Below, piece by piece: positions 1 to 10,425 of a stretch of 64,000 nt of DNA. The stretch comes from Nissolia schottii (lineage: Eukaryota > Streptophyta > Magnoliopsida > Fabales > Fabaceae). Each line of letters opens with the position of its first letter. Positions within the stretch are counted from its first letter, which is position 1. The notes beneath the pieces are model-generated. The model saw nothing but the letters and a program-made list of their open reading frames with translations. It did no database searches and was not told the DNA's origin. A program made the translations under genes and the position numbers. The stretch lies in NCBI GenBank assembly GCA_003254905.1, contig QANU01027747.1, positions 6,162 through 70,161 of the forward strand, given 5' to 3'.

Positions 1-2
1 AG

Positions 3-1319
3 GAGGAAGGAATTGATTATGACGAGACCTATGCTCCAGTTGCCAGGTTAGAAGCAATCCGTTTACTATTGGCATATGCTTGTTCATTAAATTTTCAATT
101 ATACCAAATGGATGTCAAAAGTGCATTCTTGAATGGTTATATACAAGAGGAAGTTTTTGTTCGACAACCTCCTGGGTTTGAAGACTTTAAAAAACCTTCT
201 CATGTATATAAACTTAAGAAGGCACTTTATGGACTCAAGCAGGCTCCTAGAGCATGGTATGATCGACTAAGCACATTCTTGTGTGAAAAAGGATTTGAAA
301 AGGGTAAAGTTGACACAACTCTTTTTATAAAAAGATCCAAAAGTCATACTTTACTAGTTCAAATCTATGTTGATGATATCATATTTGGGTCAACTGATGA
401 AACTTTATGCAAGGAATTTTCAAATCTCATGCAAGGAGAATTTGAAATGTCCATGATGGGTAAAATGAATTTCTTTCTTGGTTTCCAAATTAAGCAAACT
501 AAGAATGGAACATTCATCAACCAATCAAAATTTTGCAAAGAACTCTTGCAAAAATATAAAATGGATGATTGCAAAGCAATAGCAACACCAATGGGATCAA
601 GCACTTATATCGACCAAGATGAATCTGGAAAGTCCATTGATGAAACACAATATCGAGGTATGATCGGATCCTTATTGTATTTGACTGCAAGTCGACCTAA
701 TATTATGTTTAGTGTTTGCTTGTGTGCTCGTTTTCAATCATTTCCAAAAGAATCCCACTTGAGTGCTGTAAAAAGAATTTTAAAGTATTTGAAAGGCACT
801 GTCAATGTCGGATTGTGGTTTCCTAGAGGTAGCAAATGCAGGCTAATTGGTTATTCTGATTCTGATTTTGCGGGTTGCAAAATCGAACGCAAAAGCACTA
901 GTGGTACATGTCACATTTTAGGGAATGCTCTTGTCTCTTGGTCTTGCAAGAAACAAGCTTGTGTTGCCTTAAGCACTGCTGAGGCTGAATACATTGCGGC
1001 CGGCAGTTATTGCGCACAAGTCTTGTGGCTCAAGCAACAGTTAAAAGACTTCGGTCTTGACCTGGGTTGTATTCCTATAAACTGTGATAACACGAGTGCT
1101 ATCAATCTAACCAAGAATCCTGTAATGCATTCTAGGACAGAACACATAGACATAAGACATCACTTTCTAAGAGATCATGTGTTGAAGAAAGAAGTAGAAC
1201 TGAATTTTGTAGCAACACATGATCAAGTTGCTGACATATTAACAAAACCGTTAGCAAAAGAATCGTTTTACAAAATCAGAGGAGAGTTGGGAATTCTGGA
1301 CGAGATTGATATCTCATAA
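3..1319 (+). CDS. Copia pol C-terminal part: reverse transcriptase and RNase H (partial)
   Basis: Open from the window edge to TAA at 1317-1319 with no internal stop, about 438 codons. The reading begins inside the RT palm near the conserved copia DETYAPVARLEAIR stretch; the QMDVKSAFLNG block carries the first catalytic Asp, and the YVDD box lies at nt 366-377. RNase H follows, with YSDSDFAG (about nt 853-876) and the STAEAEY block (about nt 976-996), and the ORF ends with the usual HIDIRHHFLRDHV...ADILTKPL tail. In the family this polyprotein copies element RNA into cDNA inside virus-like particles. The upstream integrase and protease are outside the window. This is the only long intact pol segment here, so this copia insertion is probably among the younger events. 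Copia assignment is secure; SIRE is inferred from the downstream ORF. Confidence 0.93.
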   Translation, partial: EEGIDYDETYAPVARLEAIRLLLAYACSLNFQLYQMDVKSAFLNGYIQEEVFVRQPPGFEDFKKPSHVYKLKKALYGLKQAPRAWYDRLSTFLCEKGFEKGKVDTTLFIKRSKSHTLLVQIYVDDIIFGSTDETLCKEFSNLMQGEFEMSMMGKMNFFLGFQIKQTKNGTFINQSKFCKELLQKYKMDDCKAIATPMGSSTYIDQDESGKSIDETQYRGMIGSLLYLTASRPNIMFSVCLCARFQSFPKESHLSAVKRILKYLKGTVNVGLWFPRGSKCRLIGYSDSDFAGCKIERKSTSGTCHILGNALVSWSCKKQACVALSTAEAEYIAAGSYCAQVLWLKQQLKDFGLDLGCIPINCDNTSAINLTKNPVMHSRTEHIDIRHHFLRDHVLKKEVELNFVATHDQVADILTKPLAKESFYKIRGELGILDEIDIS

Positions 1320-1460
1320 AATCATCCATTATCGTCTGTATATTTGTGATTAGATGTCTATTGTATTACTTGCATAGTCTTAGAAGTGAAAATATGCTAT
1401 ATGTTGATTGTATATGTTTCAAGAGTTCAAAATTTAAATTTTTTCGAAATATTTGGGCTT

Positions 1461-1766
1461 GTAATCGATTACATACCCGTGGTAATCGATTACAGGCAGT
1501 TTCTTCTTTCAAAATTATCAAAACTGCTTGGTGTAATCGATTACACATGCAAGTAATCGATTACTAGGGCTGTTAATCGATTATCAAATCGATGTAATCG
1601 ATTACTCCCTCTCAATGTGTCCATTCTGTAATCGATTACAGAAGTCAGTAATCGATTACAAGGCTGAAATTTCGATTGGTTAATCGATTATGGGAGTTGG
1701 TTAATCGATTACTGGCTGGTTATATTAAGTTTTATTCACTTTTTGGCCATTTTGGTAATCGATTAG
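1461..1766 (+). repeat. Array of 11 TAATCGATTA palindromes between pol and the extra ORF
   Basis: Cores start at 1462, 1483, 1534, 1554, 1574, 1595, 1629, 1649, 1681, 1702 and 1756; most extend to the 12-bp palindrome GTAATCGATTAC. Start-to-start distances are 21, 51, 20, 20, 21, 34, 20, 32, 21 and 54, so six of ten are 20-21 bp, about two DNA turns. The DNA between the cores is not conserved. The array fills the spacer after the pol stop and just before the extra ORF. Function unknown; neighbouring copies could form 12-bp RNA stems with loops of about 9 nt. Confidence 0.9.
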
Positions 1767-1978
1767 CATTTTATCTCTTCTCCTCTTCGAAGAAAACTTC
1801 TTCTTCTCCATTGTTCTCTTTTCTCTCCACAAATCCTCACCAAATTCGTGTGGTTTGGATCATTGGCTTCCAAATCCTTCATTGTTCTTGCCTCTATCAC
1901 CATTCAAACCAAACCTGGCATCTCTTTCCTCTCATTTCTTCTCCCCTCACAAAACTGAACTCTCATTCTTGTGCTTCA

Positions 1979-3175
1979 ATGGCTGCTTCTGGCTCTGCCT
2001 CCGGCTCCAAAAGAGCAAGGACCAAGAATGTTGGTCATGGACTGGATCCCCTTAACATTTCAAAGCTCTTGACTACAGAGGACCAGAAGAAGAGGTTTTT
2101 GGCTCACTTCTTGGAGCGCCCAATCCTAAATCCCAAATACGGTATCCTCAATTCTTTTTCCTCTGCTGGTTTAGAGTTCCTTGAAATGTTAGAATACCAA
2201 GGAATGTCAGACTTTATTGCTTTACATGGCTCTTATTATCCTGAATTGGTTAAGGTGTTCTACTGCAATTTGAAACTCCTGAATCATAAATTAGTTTCTC
2301 AAGTGAAAGGAATTGACATTGTTATGACTCTGGAAGACTTGGGAAATTGTCTGGGACTTCTTTATGAAGGAAGAAAGTTGAGTAATGAGATACTGTGCCC
2401 GTGGCAAGGCTTCAACAGGAAGTCATTTTATCAAAGTCTTTGTCGCTTTTCAGAGGCACAACTTCAAGAAAAACGACAGAGGTTGGAGTCTGCAAGATCA
2501 AGGGATATCCTGCCTGTTGGTCCTTTGACTGCCGGTGACAGATTGCTGCATTACTTCTTAAGCTATGTTCTTCTACCTCAGGTCTCAAACCATGCCCAAA
2601 TCAGTGATCCCGAATTACAGATTATGTATGGCCTGAAGACCAAGGAGAAGATCAATTGGGCTTTCTTAGTTCAGCAGCATATGTTACTATAGTGTGACCG
2701 GGTTGGAGCTTTACCATATGCACCTGCTATCTCCCAAATTTTTCAGAACTATGGTGTGCCAGTTGCAGGAGAATTTACCTTAAAGGTAGATGTCAAGTCT
2801 CAGAAGATCGATACTGACATCCTACCTAAGTTGGGTATTTACAAGGATATTGATGGGATATTCCGTCACAAGGCTGATTCAAGAGATTCCACACCTCCTC
2901 GTCCGCCATCCACACCTGCTTCATCTTCTGCTCCGATCATTCTGCCACCCTCCTTCAGTTCAGATAACCCATACCAGATGATTCTAGAAAGATTGGATCA
3001 CATGCAGGCCGCCCACACTGCTCGGTTTGACCATATTGATGGTCGTATTGATTCGATTCATACCGATCTACGTGGCGACATTGAGCGGCTAGCCAAGCAA
3101 GTTGCGGACTTCGCAAAAGTTCACAACGATGTCTCACTCGACAACCTTGATTTTGCAAGCGATATCGATCTATGA
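1979..3175 (+). pseudogene. SIRE extra ORF ('env-like'), homologous to a plant-transposon-protein domain; one in-frame stop
   Basis: Begins at ATG 1979, after a T/C-rich leader, with a Ser/Ala/Lys/Arg-rich N-terminus. It runs in one frame to TGA at 3173-3175 (398 codons), broken by a single TAG at 2690-2692. The central part shows PELVKVFYCNL, a V-x-G-I strand, HYFLSYVLLP, INWAFLV, GALPYA and VPVAGE blocks. These match, in the same order, the antisense gene at 56618-57875. I believe the family is the one annotated in plants as 'putative plant transposon protein' (Transposase_32-like); that name is from memory. The C-terminus is Pro/Ser-rich, then a predicted coiled coil with heptad-like RFDHIDGRIDSIHTDLRGDI. 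I see no signal peptide, transmembrane segment or glycoprotein features, so an envelope role is not supported. The stop could be a real nonsense mutation or be read through; no readthrough signal is recognisable after it. Confidence 0.8.
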
Positions 3176-3674
3176 TTTCGCGTTTTAGAACTTTATTTGT
3201 ATTTGATTATGATGGTTGTATTGTTTAGTTTGCATTTGACATTTTATTTGGTTTCATTTGTAATAGTTTAGTACTTTTAATTCCTGTAGTTGAACAATTG
3301 TTTATGATGGTTATGCTTATGTTGGTTGAACATTTGTTTCGTTTGTTAAACGTTTAATTATATGGATTGTTAATCTTTGTCATAACCTTTGTTCTATTGT
3401 ATATTGTATATTGTCTGTATATTATATATTATAAAGTGCATATTGTATCTTGTATCTGCTGTGTTCCTTCCTTTCTTTTTTTTGATGATGTCAAAAAGGG
3501 GGAGAAAGGTTCCTCTTGTCTGTTGTCTGGTGCTTGGTCTGTTTTTTACAGGGGGAGAAATATTAACCAAGTACAAACCAAGAACGGCAAAGACTCAAGG
3601 ACACAGGGGGAGCAATGCAGTGAATCAACTTCAATTGTCAATGGATGTTTTGTCATCATCAAAAAGGGGGAGAA
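3176..3674 (+). other. 3' untranslated spacer with repeated polypurine tracts
   Basis: AT-rich DNA, then at least four purine-rich tracts: about 3494-3507, 3550-3559, 3604-3612 and 3658-3674. The last, AAAAAGGGGGAGAA, directly abuts the LTR TG at 3675 and is the expected plus-strand primer. Multiple upstream copies of the same A5G5 motif resemble known SIRE elements. The ORFs readable here show no recognisable domain. Confidence 0.75.
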
Positions 3675-3975
3675 TGTGAAGAAGACTCTTCCTCTGACCA
3701 TTGATGGCGTGGTTTTGATGACGACAACAACACCAACAAAAAGCATAAAAAGGGAAGACTCAAACAAGATCAAAGAACCTCAAGGCTCAAGCTGCACATC
3801 TATAAAGGTTCAAGATTTTAACCCTATAGTCAATAGTTAGCACATGTTAATATATTAAGGTTAATGGCTCAAAGTTTTTCATCACAAACATGTCTAACAT
3901 TTTTCTTAAAACCCTAGAAGCATTTGGCAACATTTTTCAAAGGGTTTTAACTCTTAAACTCGGTTTCTGCATGGT

Positions 3976-4149
3976 TAATCGATTACCATGCTTGAGTAAT
4001 CAATTACCAGCACTTTGAATACAAAAATATTCAAGTTTTGAAGTGTGTAATGGATTACCAACCCGCAGTAATCGATTAACACCTTTTGAAATTTGAAAAT
4101 ATTGCCGTTTCTTGTGTGTAATCGATTACAGCCTTTGGTTAATCGATTA
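3976..4149 (+). repeat. Three palindrome pairs (TAATCGATTA type) in the SIRE LTR, each 21 bp apart
   Basis: Cores start at 3976/3997, 4048/4069 and 4119/4140. Each pair is exactly 21 bp apart; 3997 (TAATCAATTA) and 4048 (TAATGGATTA) carry one substitution each. The pairs lie upstream of the TATA-like box at 4239, in the presumptive U3. The sequence between the cores differs from pair to pair. Confidence 0.88.
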
Positions 4150-4238
4150 CATGCTCGAATGGGTGTGTTTTTTCATGAAACAATGCGTTGTTTTGCATCA
4201 TATGCTTTGGCATTGGTTCATGAACAGGCACCACTGCC

Positions 4239-4245
4239 TATATAT
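4239..4245 (+). promoter_or_regulatory. Candidate TATA box of the SIRE LTR
   Basis: TATATAT in a locally GC-richer context about 565 bp into the LTR, just downstream of the palindrome pairs. This is the expected place for the U3/R promoter. No start site can be read from sequence alone. Confidence 0.5.
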
Positions 4246-4924
4246 GTCAGAATTCGTGTAGAACCTAAAACACACAATCAGAACTTCATTCTATCATTGA
4301 TTCTTACAAGTTTCACATGTTTTGATCAAAGTTCTGATCATAATTTTCAAAGTCTTTCTCAATCCAAAACTCAAAAAAGCATTGAGCCTTAACTTTCATA
4401 TCTTTCAGTGCTTTCTATTCAGGATTATCCTTCCCTGAGTTTAGGATTGTTACAAAGCCATTGTACAAATCTTCTTCAGAATTAATTGGTTGTTGTAAAC
4501 ACCGTGGTTTTCGGTGTAGTGTTCTGATCATCACCGTAGGGTTCGGTGAAGACATTGTGTAACCAGGAGAACGGTTGTGTTCTCTTGTAGTTGTCGGTGT
4601 AAGTGCCTCGGGTGTGAGGTTGTACACAACACAAGATTACATAGTGGAAAAACCCTGCCTCAGAAACAGGGGACTGGACGTAGCCTTCGGTTTGTGAAGG
4701 TGAACCAGGATAAACTCTCTGGTGTGATCTTTCTTATCCCTACACTCTTTACATTCAGCAATTTACAATTTCCGCTGCATTTAACATTATCAATTACTTG
4801 GTTAATTGCTGGGTCTTGTTCTAAAATTGGGGATTAGGGTTTCAAATTTTTCAAAGAACCAAAATCGGTGAAAAACAAGTAAAACCTAATTCACCCCCCT
4901 CTTAGGTTGCTATCCTGAGTTACA

Positions 4925-5068
4925 TACCGAACTTCCTACAGCGACACGTTTTATTTCCTAAGGATATTTTACCTAATAATTTCCCATCTTTATTTTCTAA
5001 TCATGATTAGAAAATTAGTTTGATATTTATGTTTATGATTATTTTTCTAAAAAAAACGGGATGTTACA
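4925..5068 (-). repeat. Fragment of chromovirus B 3' LTR left after copia insertion
   Basis: It matches 15410-15553 almost base for base and ends in the inverted LTR start (...CGGGATGTTACA at 5068). The remainder of this LTR is separated by the copia element and lies outside the window. Confidence 0.88.
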
Positions 5069-5624
5069 TTCCACCCCCTTAGAAAAATTTCGTCCCCAAA
5101 ATTTAAAGATAAGGATAGTTCCGTACCTTTCAAACAACTCCGGATAGCCTTTCTTCATGTCGGCTTCCAGCTCCCATGTCTGCTCTTCTAACTCACCGTT
5201 AGCCCATACCACTCGTACCATAGGGATCTCCTTGTTTCTCGTCTGGCGGGTCTTGTGGTTAATGATTCGCTGAGGCCTGAGTGGTAGAGATAAATCTTCT
5301 CTCGGTTGTATCTGCTCTGGCTGTAGCACGTGATCGGGGGATTCATAGTACTTGCGTAACTGGGAGACATGAAAGACATTGTGAATGTTGGACAAACTTG
5401 GCGGGAGAGCTATCTGGTATGCTACTGTCCAACGCGCTCCAGGATCTGGAAAGGTCCAATGAATCAGGGGTTCAGCTTCCTGATCTTCAGAGACCTTCCA
5501 ATACCTGTTGCCGGAGTAACCTTTAGGAAGACATGGTCTCCCTCTTGGAACTCGAGTGGTCTCCTCCGATTATCTGCATAGCTCTTCTGTCGGCTTTGCG
5601 CCGTGAACACTCTTTTTCACAACC
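5039..5624 (-). pseudogene. Chromovirus B integrase C-terminus with chromodomain-like tail
   Basis: Continues the integrase after solo LTR S1. It shows the ALPP...IHNVFHVSQLRKYY block after a degenerate GPF module, then a chromodomain-like segment (KEIPMVRVVWANG...TWELEADM...YPELF). A one-base loss near 5427 and a TGA near 5460 break the frame. The termination codon present at the matching place in chromovirus H is missing, so this reading frame runs on through the polypurine tract into the LTR to 5039. In chromoviruses this tail is thought to guide integration to heterochromatin. Confidence 0.8.
5069..5097 (-). other. Polypurine tract of chromovirus B
   Basis: On the minus strand this reads GGGGACGAAATTTTTCTAAG followed by a G-run, then abuts the LTR start TGTAACATCCCG. 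The same GACGAAATTTTTCTAAGG string precedes the 3' LTR of chromovirus H (42108-42137). Confidence 0.8.
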
Positions 5625-6684
5625 TGCAACACCCCTGCTAACTGCCCACTTCCATGGTAGTAAGCAATGCTCACAGGGTTGTTGTTCGTTGTGTAGGGTT
5701 ACTTATAGCCCTTACTTTTACCTTTGCAAATAATTCTTACACAGAAATAGGGACCAATTTGAAAAAAATCATTCATGTGCTTATTGGATTATAAATTATG
5801 AGCCATGTGTGATAAAGAGACATATAACAATTATCGATAGCGTCTACCACAAGTTAGGTAGGGATCAAAGCGGAACATGAAAAATATTTGTATATACATA
5901 CTTACAACAAAGGTCCCAAAATACAGTTACACACTTGCCTTAATAATAATTACGTACACAAAGGTATAAAAGGCATAGAACATAGTACAAAACATGTGTC
6001 GCTTTGGCGCGATTGTAGTCAGTTTGCTTCAGTTCCAATCTACAGCTCTCTGTCGCCCACCATGTGTCTCTTGGGTCAAGCTCTTTGCTATGTCCACCTG
6101 GGTCCATAATCGAGTGGGGGTGAGAACTCTAAGTCCTCAGTGGGTTCCTATGGCTACCTATGATTCATTTACTCGAGCATCCTCCAGGCCATTCAGGGAT
6201 TTCTAAGTGATCTTGCATACTAACACCCTACTGATTATTATCTGGCCTAAGGTCCTGAACAGCTTTATCTAAGATTATCTAGGTGATAGGGGAACTAGTC
6301 TTTCTTACTAAGTCTGCGTGCTTGTGAATCCTACAATTCAGTTATAATTAAGCTATCCGTCTCGGGTCGTTTCCTTGACGTTACATCATACATAAACATC
6401 CATGACTATGCATATATACTTTATCACATACATACTGACATACATCTAACTGTTCATTTATCACATCAATACACATACATATACTTTATACTTCATGCTT
6501 GGGGGACTTGGGGATCTCTTACGCATACCGGCTCACCCAGGTTAGCGTCCTTCTTCTTCTTTCTTTATTCTTTTAGGTATGACGTCATCCTTCCTTCACT
6601 TCTCTTTTTGCTTCGATGAGCAACTCTTTACTTTAGCTTTATCTTTAACTTCCTTTGTGCCATTAACCTCTGCGAATCAATCCA

Positions 6685-6766
6685 CCCTTTTGGGATTAAT
6701 CCGTTAACCAAATCCACCCTTTTGGGATCTGGCAAGGTAACACATTGGCCACTCCACCCTTTTGGG
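6685..6766 (-). repeat. Three CCCAAAAGGG repeats in S1
   Basis: CCCTTTTGGG on the plus strand at 6685, 6717 and 6757 (spacing 32 and 40), each flanked by TCCA. The sister LTR S3 has five copies at 23259-23440, so this short array varies in copy number between otherwise similar LTRs. Confidence 0.8.
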
Positions 6767-7014
6767 ACTGGCGAGGGGCGTGTCAGGTAGACATTGCCAA
6801 GAGAGGGATTCCTAACATATAACTACATACATATTTCCCTAAGTTCCATTATGTTCTCTTTTTAACATTTCGTCATTCACCTCTAGTGTTCTAGGGCTGC
6901 CCTAACTCTTAAATGGCATCCCATCCTCATGATGCATGCTTCAAGATATACTAATAGCTTAACCATAGTCATTGGATCCCTTGAAACTATTAAACTCCTA
7001 ACTCTGCCAGGTTT

Positions 7015-7240
7015 CATTCGAATGCTTACTGTGGTATTCGAATGAAATCCCTCAGAGCCCTTTCATTCAGTTGGAATAAGCTTTCATTCGACTGAAATCC
7101 CTCAACATCTCTTCATTCGAATATGAGGGAATTCATTTGATTAAAATCCCTAAAACTCGCCTGCATTCGACTGCCGTGGGATTCATTCGAAGGAAAGCTC
7201 AGTTCGGGCTTTCATTCGATTGAATTCCTTAAGTACTCGA
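7015..7240 (-). repeat. Paired ATTCGAAT-type palindrome array in S1
   Basis: Ten degenerate cores (ATTCGAAT and one- or two-base variants) have centres at 7019, 7039, 7068, 7089, 7118, 7138, 7168, 7188, 7217 and 7238. The distances are 20, 29, 21, 29, 20, 30, 20, 29 and 21. The strict alternation makes a unit of 49-50 bp holding two palindromes. The array lies about 400 bp downstream of the LTR TATA box, in the presumed transcribed leader. Confidence 0.9.
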
Positions 7241-7640
7241 ATGTAGACTACAAAAATCGCCTTCCGAGACTCCAGATCGTAAACTTTCACTGTTCCTAGG
7301 GTTCCAAGTAGTACAGTTACGCGTTTCAATTTCCTACCGTTTGCAAAACCCTTTTTACGCAATATCCCCCCAAAATACTACTTAACAGTTATACAGTCAG
7401 ATATACAGATAGGCACATATACAACTAAAAACTAAACCACATAGACAGTGGGCTTAGGGTTACCCACATCAAACGGCGATTCTGCTCCGGTAGCTTTGTT
7501 GTGCCGATTTTTCTCTTCACCATGGCGTGCTCCGGGAATTTTTCTGAAGTCCGGTAGCGCTTCCGCGATGTGCACGAACGGTAATAGAAATGGGAAAAAC
7601 TGAGAGAAAGTGAAAATATATATTCTTTCACCCAGGGGGC

Positions 7641-7650
7641 CCTTTTTATA
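7641..7650 (-). promoter_or_regulatory. TATA box of LTR S1
   Basis: Minus strand TATAAAAAGG within CACGGTTATAAAAAGGGCCC, preceded by the AT-rich trinucleotide stretch found before the TATA box in all related LTRs of this window (S3, C, H, F). Confidence 0.75.
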
Positions 7651-8126
7651 ACCGTGCCCCCTGCTGTTATTTATTTAATTATTAATTAATTTATTTTATT
7701 ATTATATTATTATTTTATTATAGTTATTATAAATATCCTAGTCCTTATTCTATTTTAATCGCTTTTAACCACTTCTGGCCCACACACGGTTCTCCGAAAA
7801 ATATCCCAAATATATATATATCCGTGATCTACGAATTTTTCCTGATCATATGAGTATGTCAGGTTAAGGTATTCGTGAATAAATTACCCGGAGGTAATTT
7901 CCACACATACCTTAGGTGCCTATCGAAATCCCGATTTTCGGCAAATTTTTGCATGGACCTTGCGGCACTCCGCGAGATCGAGAAATAATTATTTGACTGA
8001 CATTTGAAAGCAATTAATTTTCTAAATAATTTTCTCAGTCTCAATAATTGCCTCTAATGTGCTTTTAATTACGCGAAATTAGGATTTAAGCGAAAAATCC
8101 ATAAGGGAAAAATTCGAGATGTTACA

Positions 8127-10425
8127 AGCTTCATCAACTCTTCTGTCTCTCGGGTTTCCTCAGGGTCGAGTCCGCGATACTGCCTACTATCGTTCCAGCA
8201 TAACGGCGACTGGCACTTCCTCCCATATAACGCTTCGAACGGAGCCATACCAATGCTAGCTTGATAGCTGTTATTATAGGCAAACTCCACGAACGGCAGT
8301 ATTTCCTCCCAATTTCCCTGGGTGTCTAACGCACATGCTCGTAACATATCCTCTAGAGTTTGAATGGTCTGCTCTGACTGACCATCCGTCTAAGGGTGAT
8401 ACGCAGAACTTAAGTGCAACTGGGATCCATATGCCTTCTGAAAAACAGTCCAGAATCTAGAAGTAAACCTAGGATCTCTGTCTGAAATAATAGAGGATGG
8501 TACTCCATGTAACCTTACCACCTCCTTGACATATAGCTGCACAAGCTTCTCTAACGGGTAAGTCATCTTGGTCGGAATAAAGTGAGCAGCCTTAGTCAAT
8601 CTGTCCATAATTACCCAGATGGCATCCACTCCCGTCCGGGTACGTGGTAACCCTGAGACAAAATCCATCGCTATAGCCTCCCACTTCCATTCCAGAATCT
8701 CTGCAAGATTCAGCAACCCTGGCAATTTCTGGTGCTTGATCTTGACCTTCTGACAAACCAAGCACTTCTGTACCCAGTCCTCAACATTTCTCTTCAACCC
8801 TGGCCACCAAAACATCCCCTTGAGATCATGGTACATTTTGGTGGTACCTGGGTGCATCATGAAATGACTCTTGTGAGCCTCCTTCAAGACATCCTCCCTT
8901 AAGCTGCCTTCCTTGGGCACGCAAATGCGCCCGTCAAATCGCAAAATTCCATCATCGCCTGTTGTCACCTCCTTGATTTTACCCTCTTTGACAGCCTCGC
9001 AGAACTTACACCAGGTATCCTCCTGACAGTTCTTCTGAGCCTCTATGATTCTGTGCTTGAAGTCACTGCTGACCTGCAGAGGGTACAATGTCAGTCGGTT
9101 GTTTTGGCGCGCCACCGTAAGGTTGAGGTCGCGGAATTCCTCTAGCAACTTAGCTTCCTGCACCATCATCTGAGCCATCTGCACTGATTTCTGGCTCAAC
9201 GCATCCGCTACAACATTAGCCTTTCCAGGGTGATAATTAAGACTGAAATCATAATCCTTAAGGAATTCGGTCCACCTCCTCTGACGCATATTCAACACCT
9301 TTTGATGGAACAGGTATTTCAGACTTTTGTGATCCGAATCTACCTCAAATCGAACCCCATACAGATAATGCCTCCACATCTTCAAGGCAAAAACTATCGC
9401 CGCCAACTCTAGATAATGCGTAGGGTAGTTTACCTCATGCTGCTTTAGCGGTCTAGAGGCATAGGCTATCACCTGGTGTCGTTGCATCAGTACACATCCA
9501 AGTCCAGCACCTGACGCATCACAGTATACCTCAAAAGGTTCCTGGGGATCAGGCAACACTAGCACCGGAGTGGTGGTCAACCTCTCCTTCAGCTCACAGA
9601 AACTCCTCTCACATTCTGTAGACCAAACCATCTTTACTCCCTTTCTGGTCAGCTTTGTCAACGGCAGAGCAATCTGAGAAAATCCTTGGATAAACCTCTG
9701 GTAATATCTAGGAAATCCCAAAAAGCTCCGTAACTCTGTGACTGAAGTGGGTCTTTCCCATGTTCTAACTACTTCAACCTTGCTAGGATCTACTGCAATT
9801 CCCTGGTCTGAAATCACCTGGCCGAGGAACTGCACCTTTCTGGCCCAAAACTCCCACTTAGAGAGCTTGGCGTACAACTTCTTACCCCTTAGAATCTCCA
9901 AGACAATCTGCAAATGTCTAGTGTGTTCCTCTTCATTCTTCGAGTACACTAGAATGTCATCGATGAAGACAATAATGCAGTCGTCCAGATACTCGCGGAA
10001 GATCCTGTGCATGTAATCCATAAAGATGGCAGGAGCATTCGTCAATCCGAATGATATTACCGTGAACCCGTAATGGCCGTAATGTGATCGAAACACCGTT
10101 TTAGCTATATCCTCGTCCCGTACTCTAATCTGGTGGTAACCAGACCGTAAGTCAATCCTTGAGAAGACCTTTGCATCCTTCAACTGATCCAGAAGATCAT
10201 CGATTCTGGGCAGCGGGTACTTATTCTTAATTGTCACCTTGTTCAGCTGCCTGTAATCGACACACATCCTCATGGTGTCGTCCTTCTTCTTCACAAATAG
10301 CACTGGTGCTCCCCACAGTGATGCACTAGGTCGAATGAATTGCTTCCCCAATAACTCCTCCAACTGCTTTTTCAACTCCTGCAGTTCTAGCAGGGACATG
10401 CAATATGGCGCCTGGCACCAGGTCA
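8127..10425 (-). pseudogene. Chromovirus B pol: RT, RNase H, integrase (5' part)
   Basis: Reads minus from about 10425. RT blocks FIRPS...[47 protein letters not shown] and FIDDILVYS (near 9955) are present. RNase H follows with [22 protein letters not shown] and [13 protein letters not shown]. The integrase zinc region ([17 protein letters not shown]...CLVC) precedes the core, with catalytic Asp in [11 protein letters not shown] and in SDRDPRF. A TAG at 8390-8392 breaks the frame in the core; the same frame then continues (LRACALDTQGNWEEILPFVEFAYNN) to 8127, where solo LTR S1 interrupts it. A frameshift near 10425 separates it from protease. Close protein similarity to chromovirus H (38684-42077) shows the two are the same lineage. 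Confidence 0.92.

Larger units (their letters stand above)
1..4924 (+). mobile_element. SIRE-like Ty1/copia retrotransposon, 5' truncated by window edge
   Basis: Seen: the end of a copia pol (RT then RNase H), a spacer rich in palindromes, an extra ORF, several polypurine tracts, and a 3' LTR with TGT...ACA ends. An extra ORF after pol is the known hallmark of the SIRE/Maximus lineage. The right end abuts TACCGAACTTCC; the same sequence occurs uninterrupted at 15410-15425, so the element inserted into an LTR of chromovirus B and TACCG (4925-4929) is the likely 3' copy of the target-site duplication. The 5' LTR, gag, protease and integrase lie outside the window. Confidence 0.88.
3675..4924 (+). 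repeat. 3' LTR of the SIRE-like element (1,250 bp)
   Basis: Starts TGTGAAGAAG immediately after the polypurine tract and ends ...GAGTTACA at 4924, where homology to the chromovirus B LTR resumes. It contains a TATATAT box at 4239-4245 and a second set of TAATCGATTA palindromes at 3976-4149. The partner LTR lies outside the window, so insertion age cannot be estimated here. Confidence 0.85.
5625..8126 (-). mobile_element. Solo LTR S1 (chromovirus type), minus strand
   Basis: Begins (minus) TGTAACATCTCG at 8126 and ends ...GGGTGTTGCA at 5625. It is closely similar in inverted orientation to S3 (21904-24494). No PBS, coding sequence or PPT is attached on either side; the flanks are the two halves of the chromovirus B integrase. 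A clear 5-bp target duplication is not visible (flanks CAACC / AGCTT), which may reflect divergence. It contains a TATA box and a palindrome array (7015-7240). Confidence 0.85.

Noticed and set aside
2690..2692. Programmed readthrough of the TAG in the SIRE extra ORF
   Set aside because: The bases following (TGTGAC) do not match the known CARYYA-type context and no structure is obvious; a nonsense mutation is simpler.
1979..3175. Retroviral envelope glycoprotein
   Set aside because: No signal peptide, no transmembrane helix and no cleavage site; similarity is to the plant-transposon-protein-like antisense gene instead.
3367..3840. 157-codon ORF spanning the end of the SIRE internal region and LTR
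   Set aside because: It crosses the PPT and LTR boundary, has no domain, and overlaps other equally long frames.
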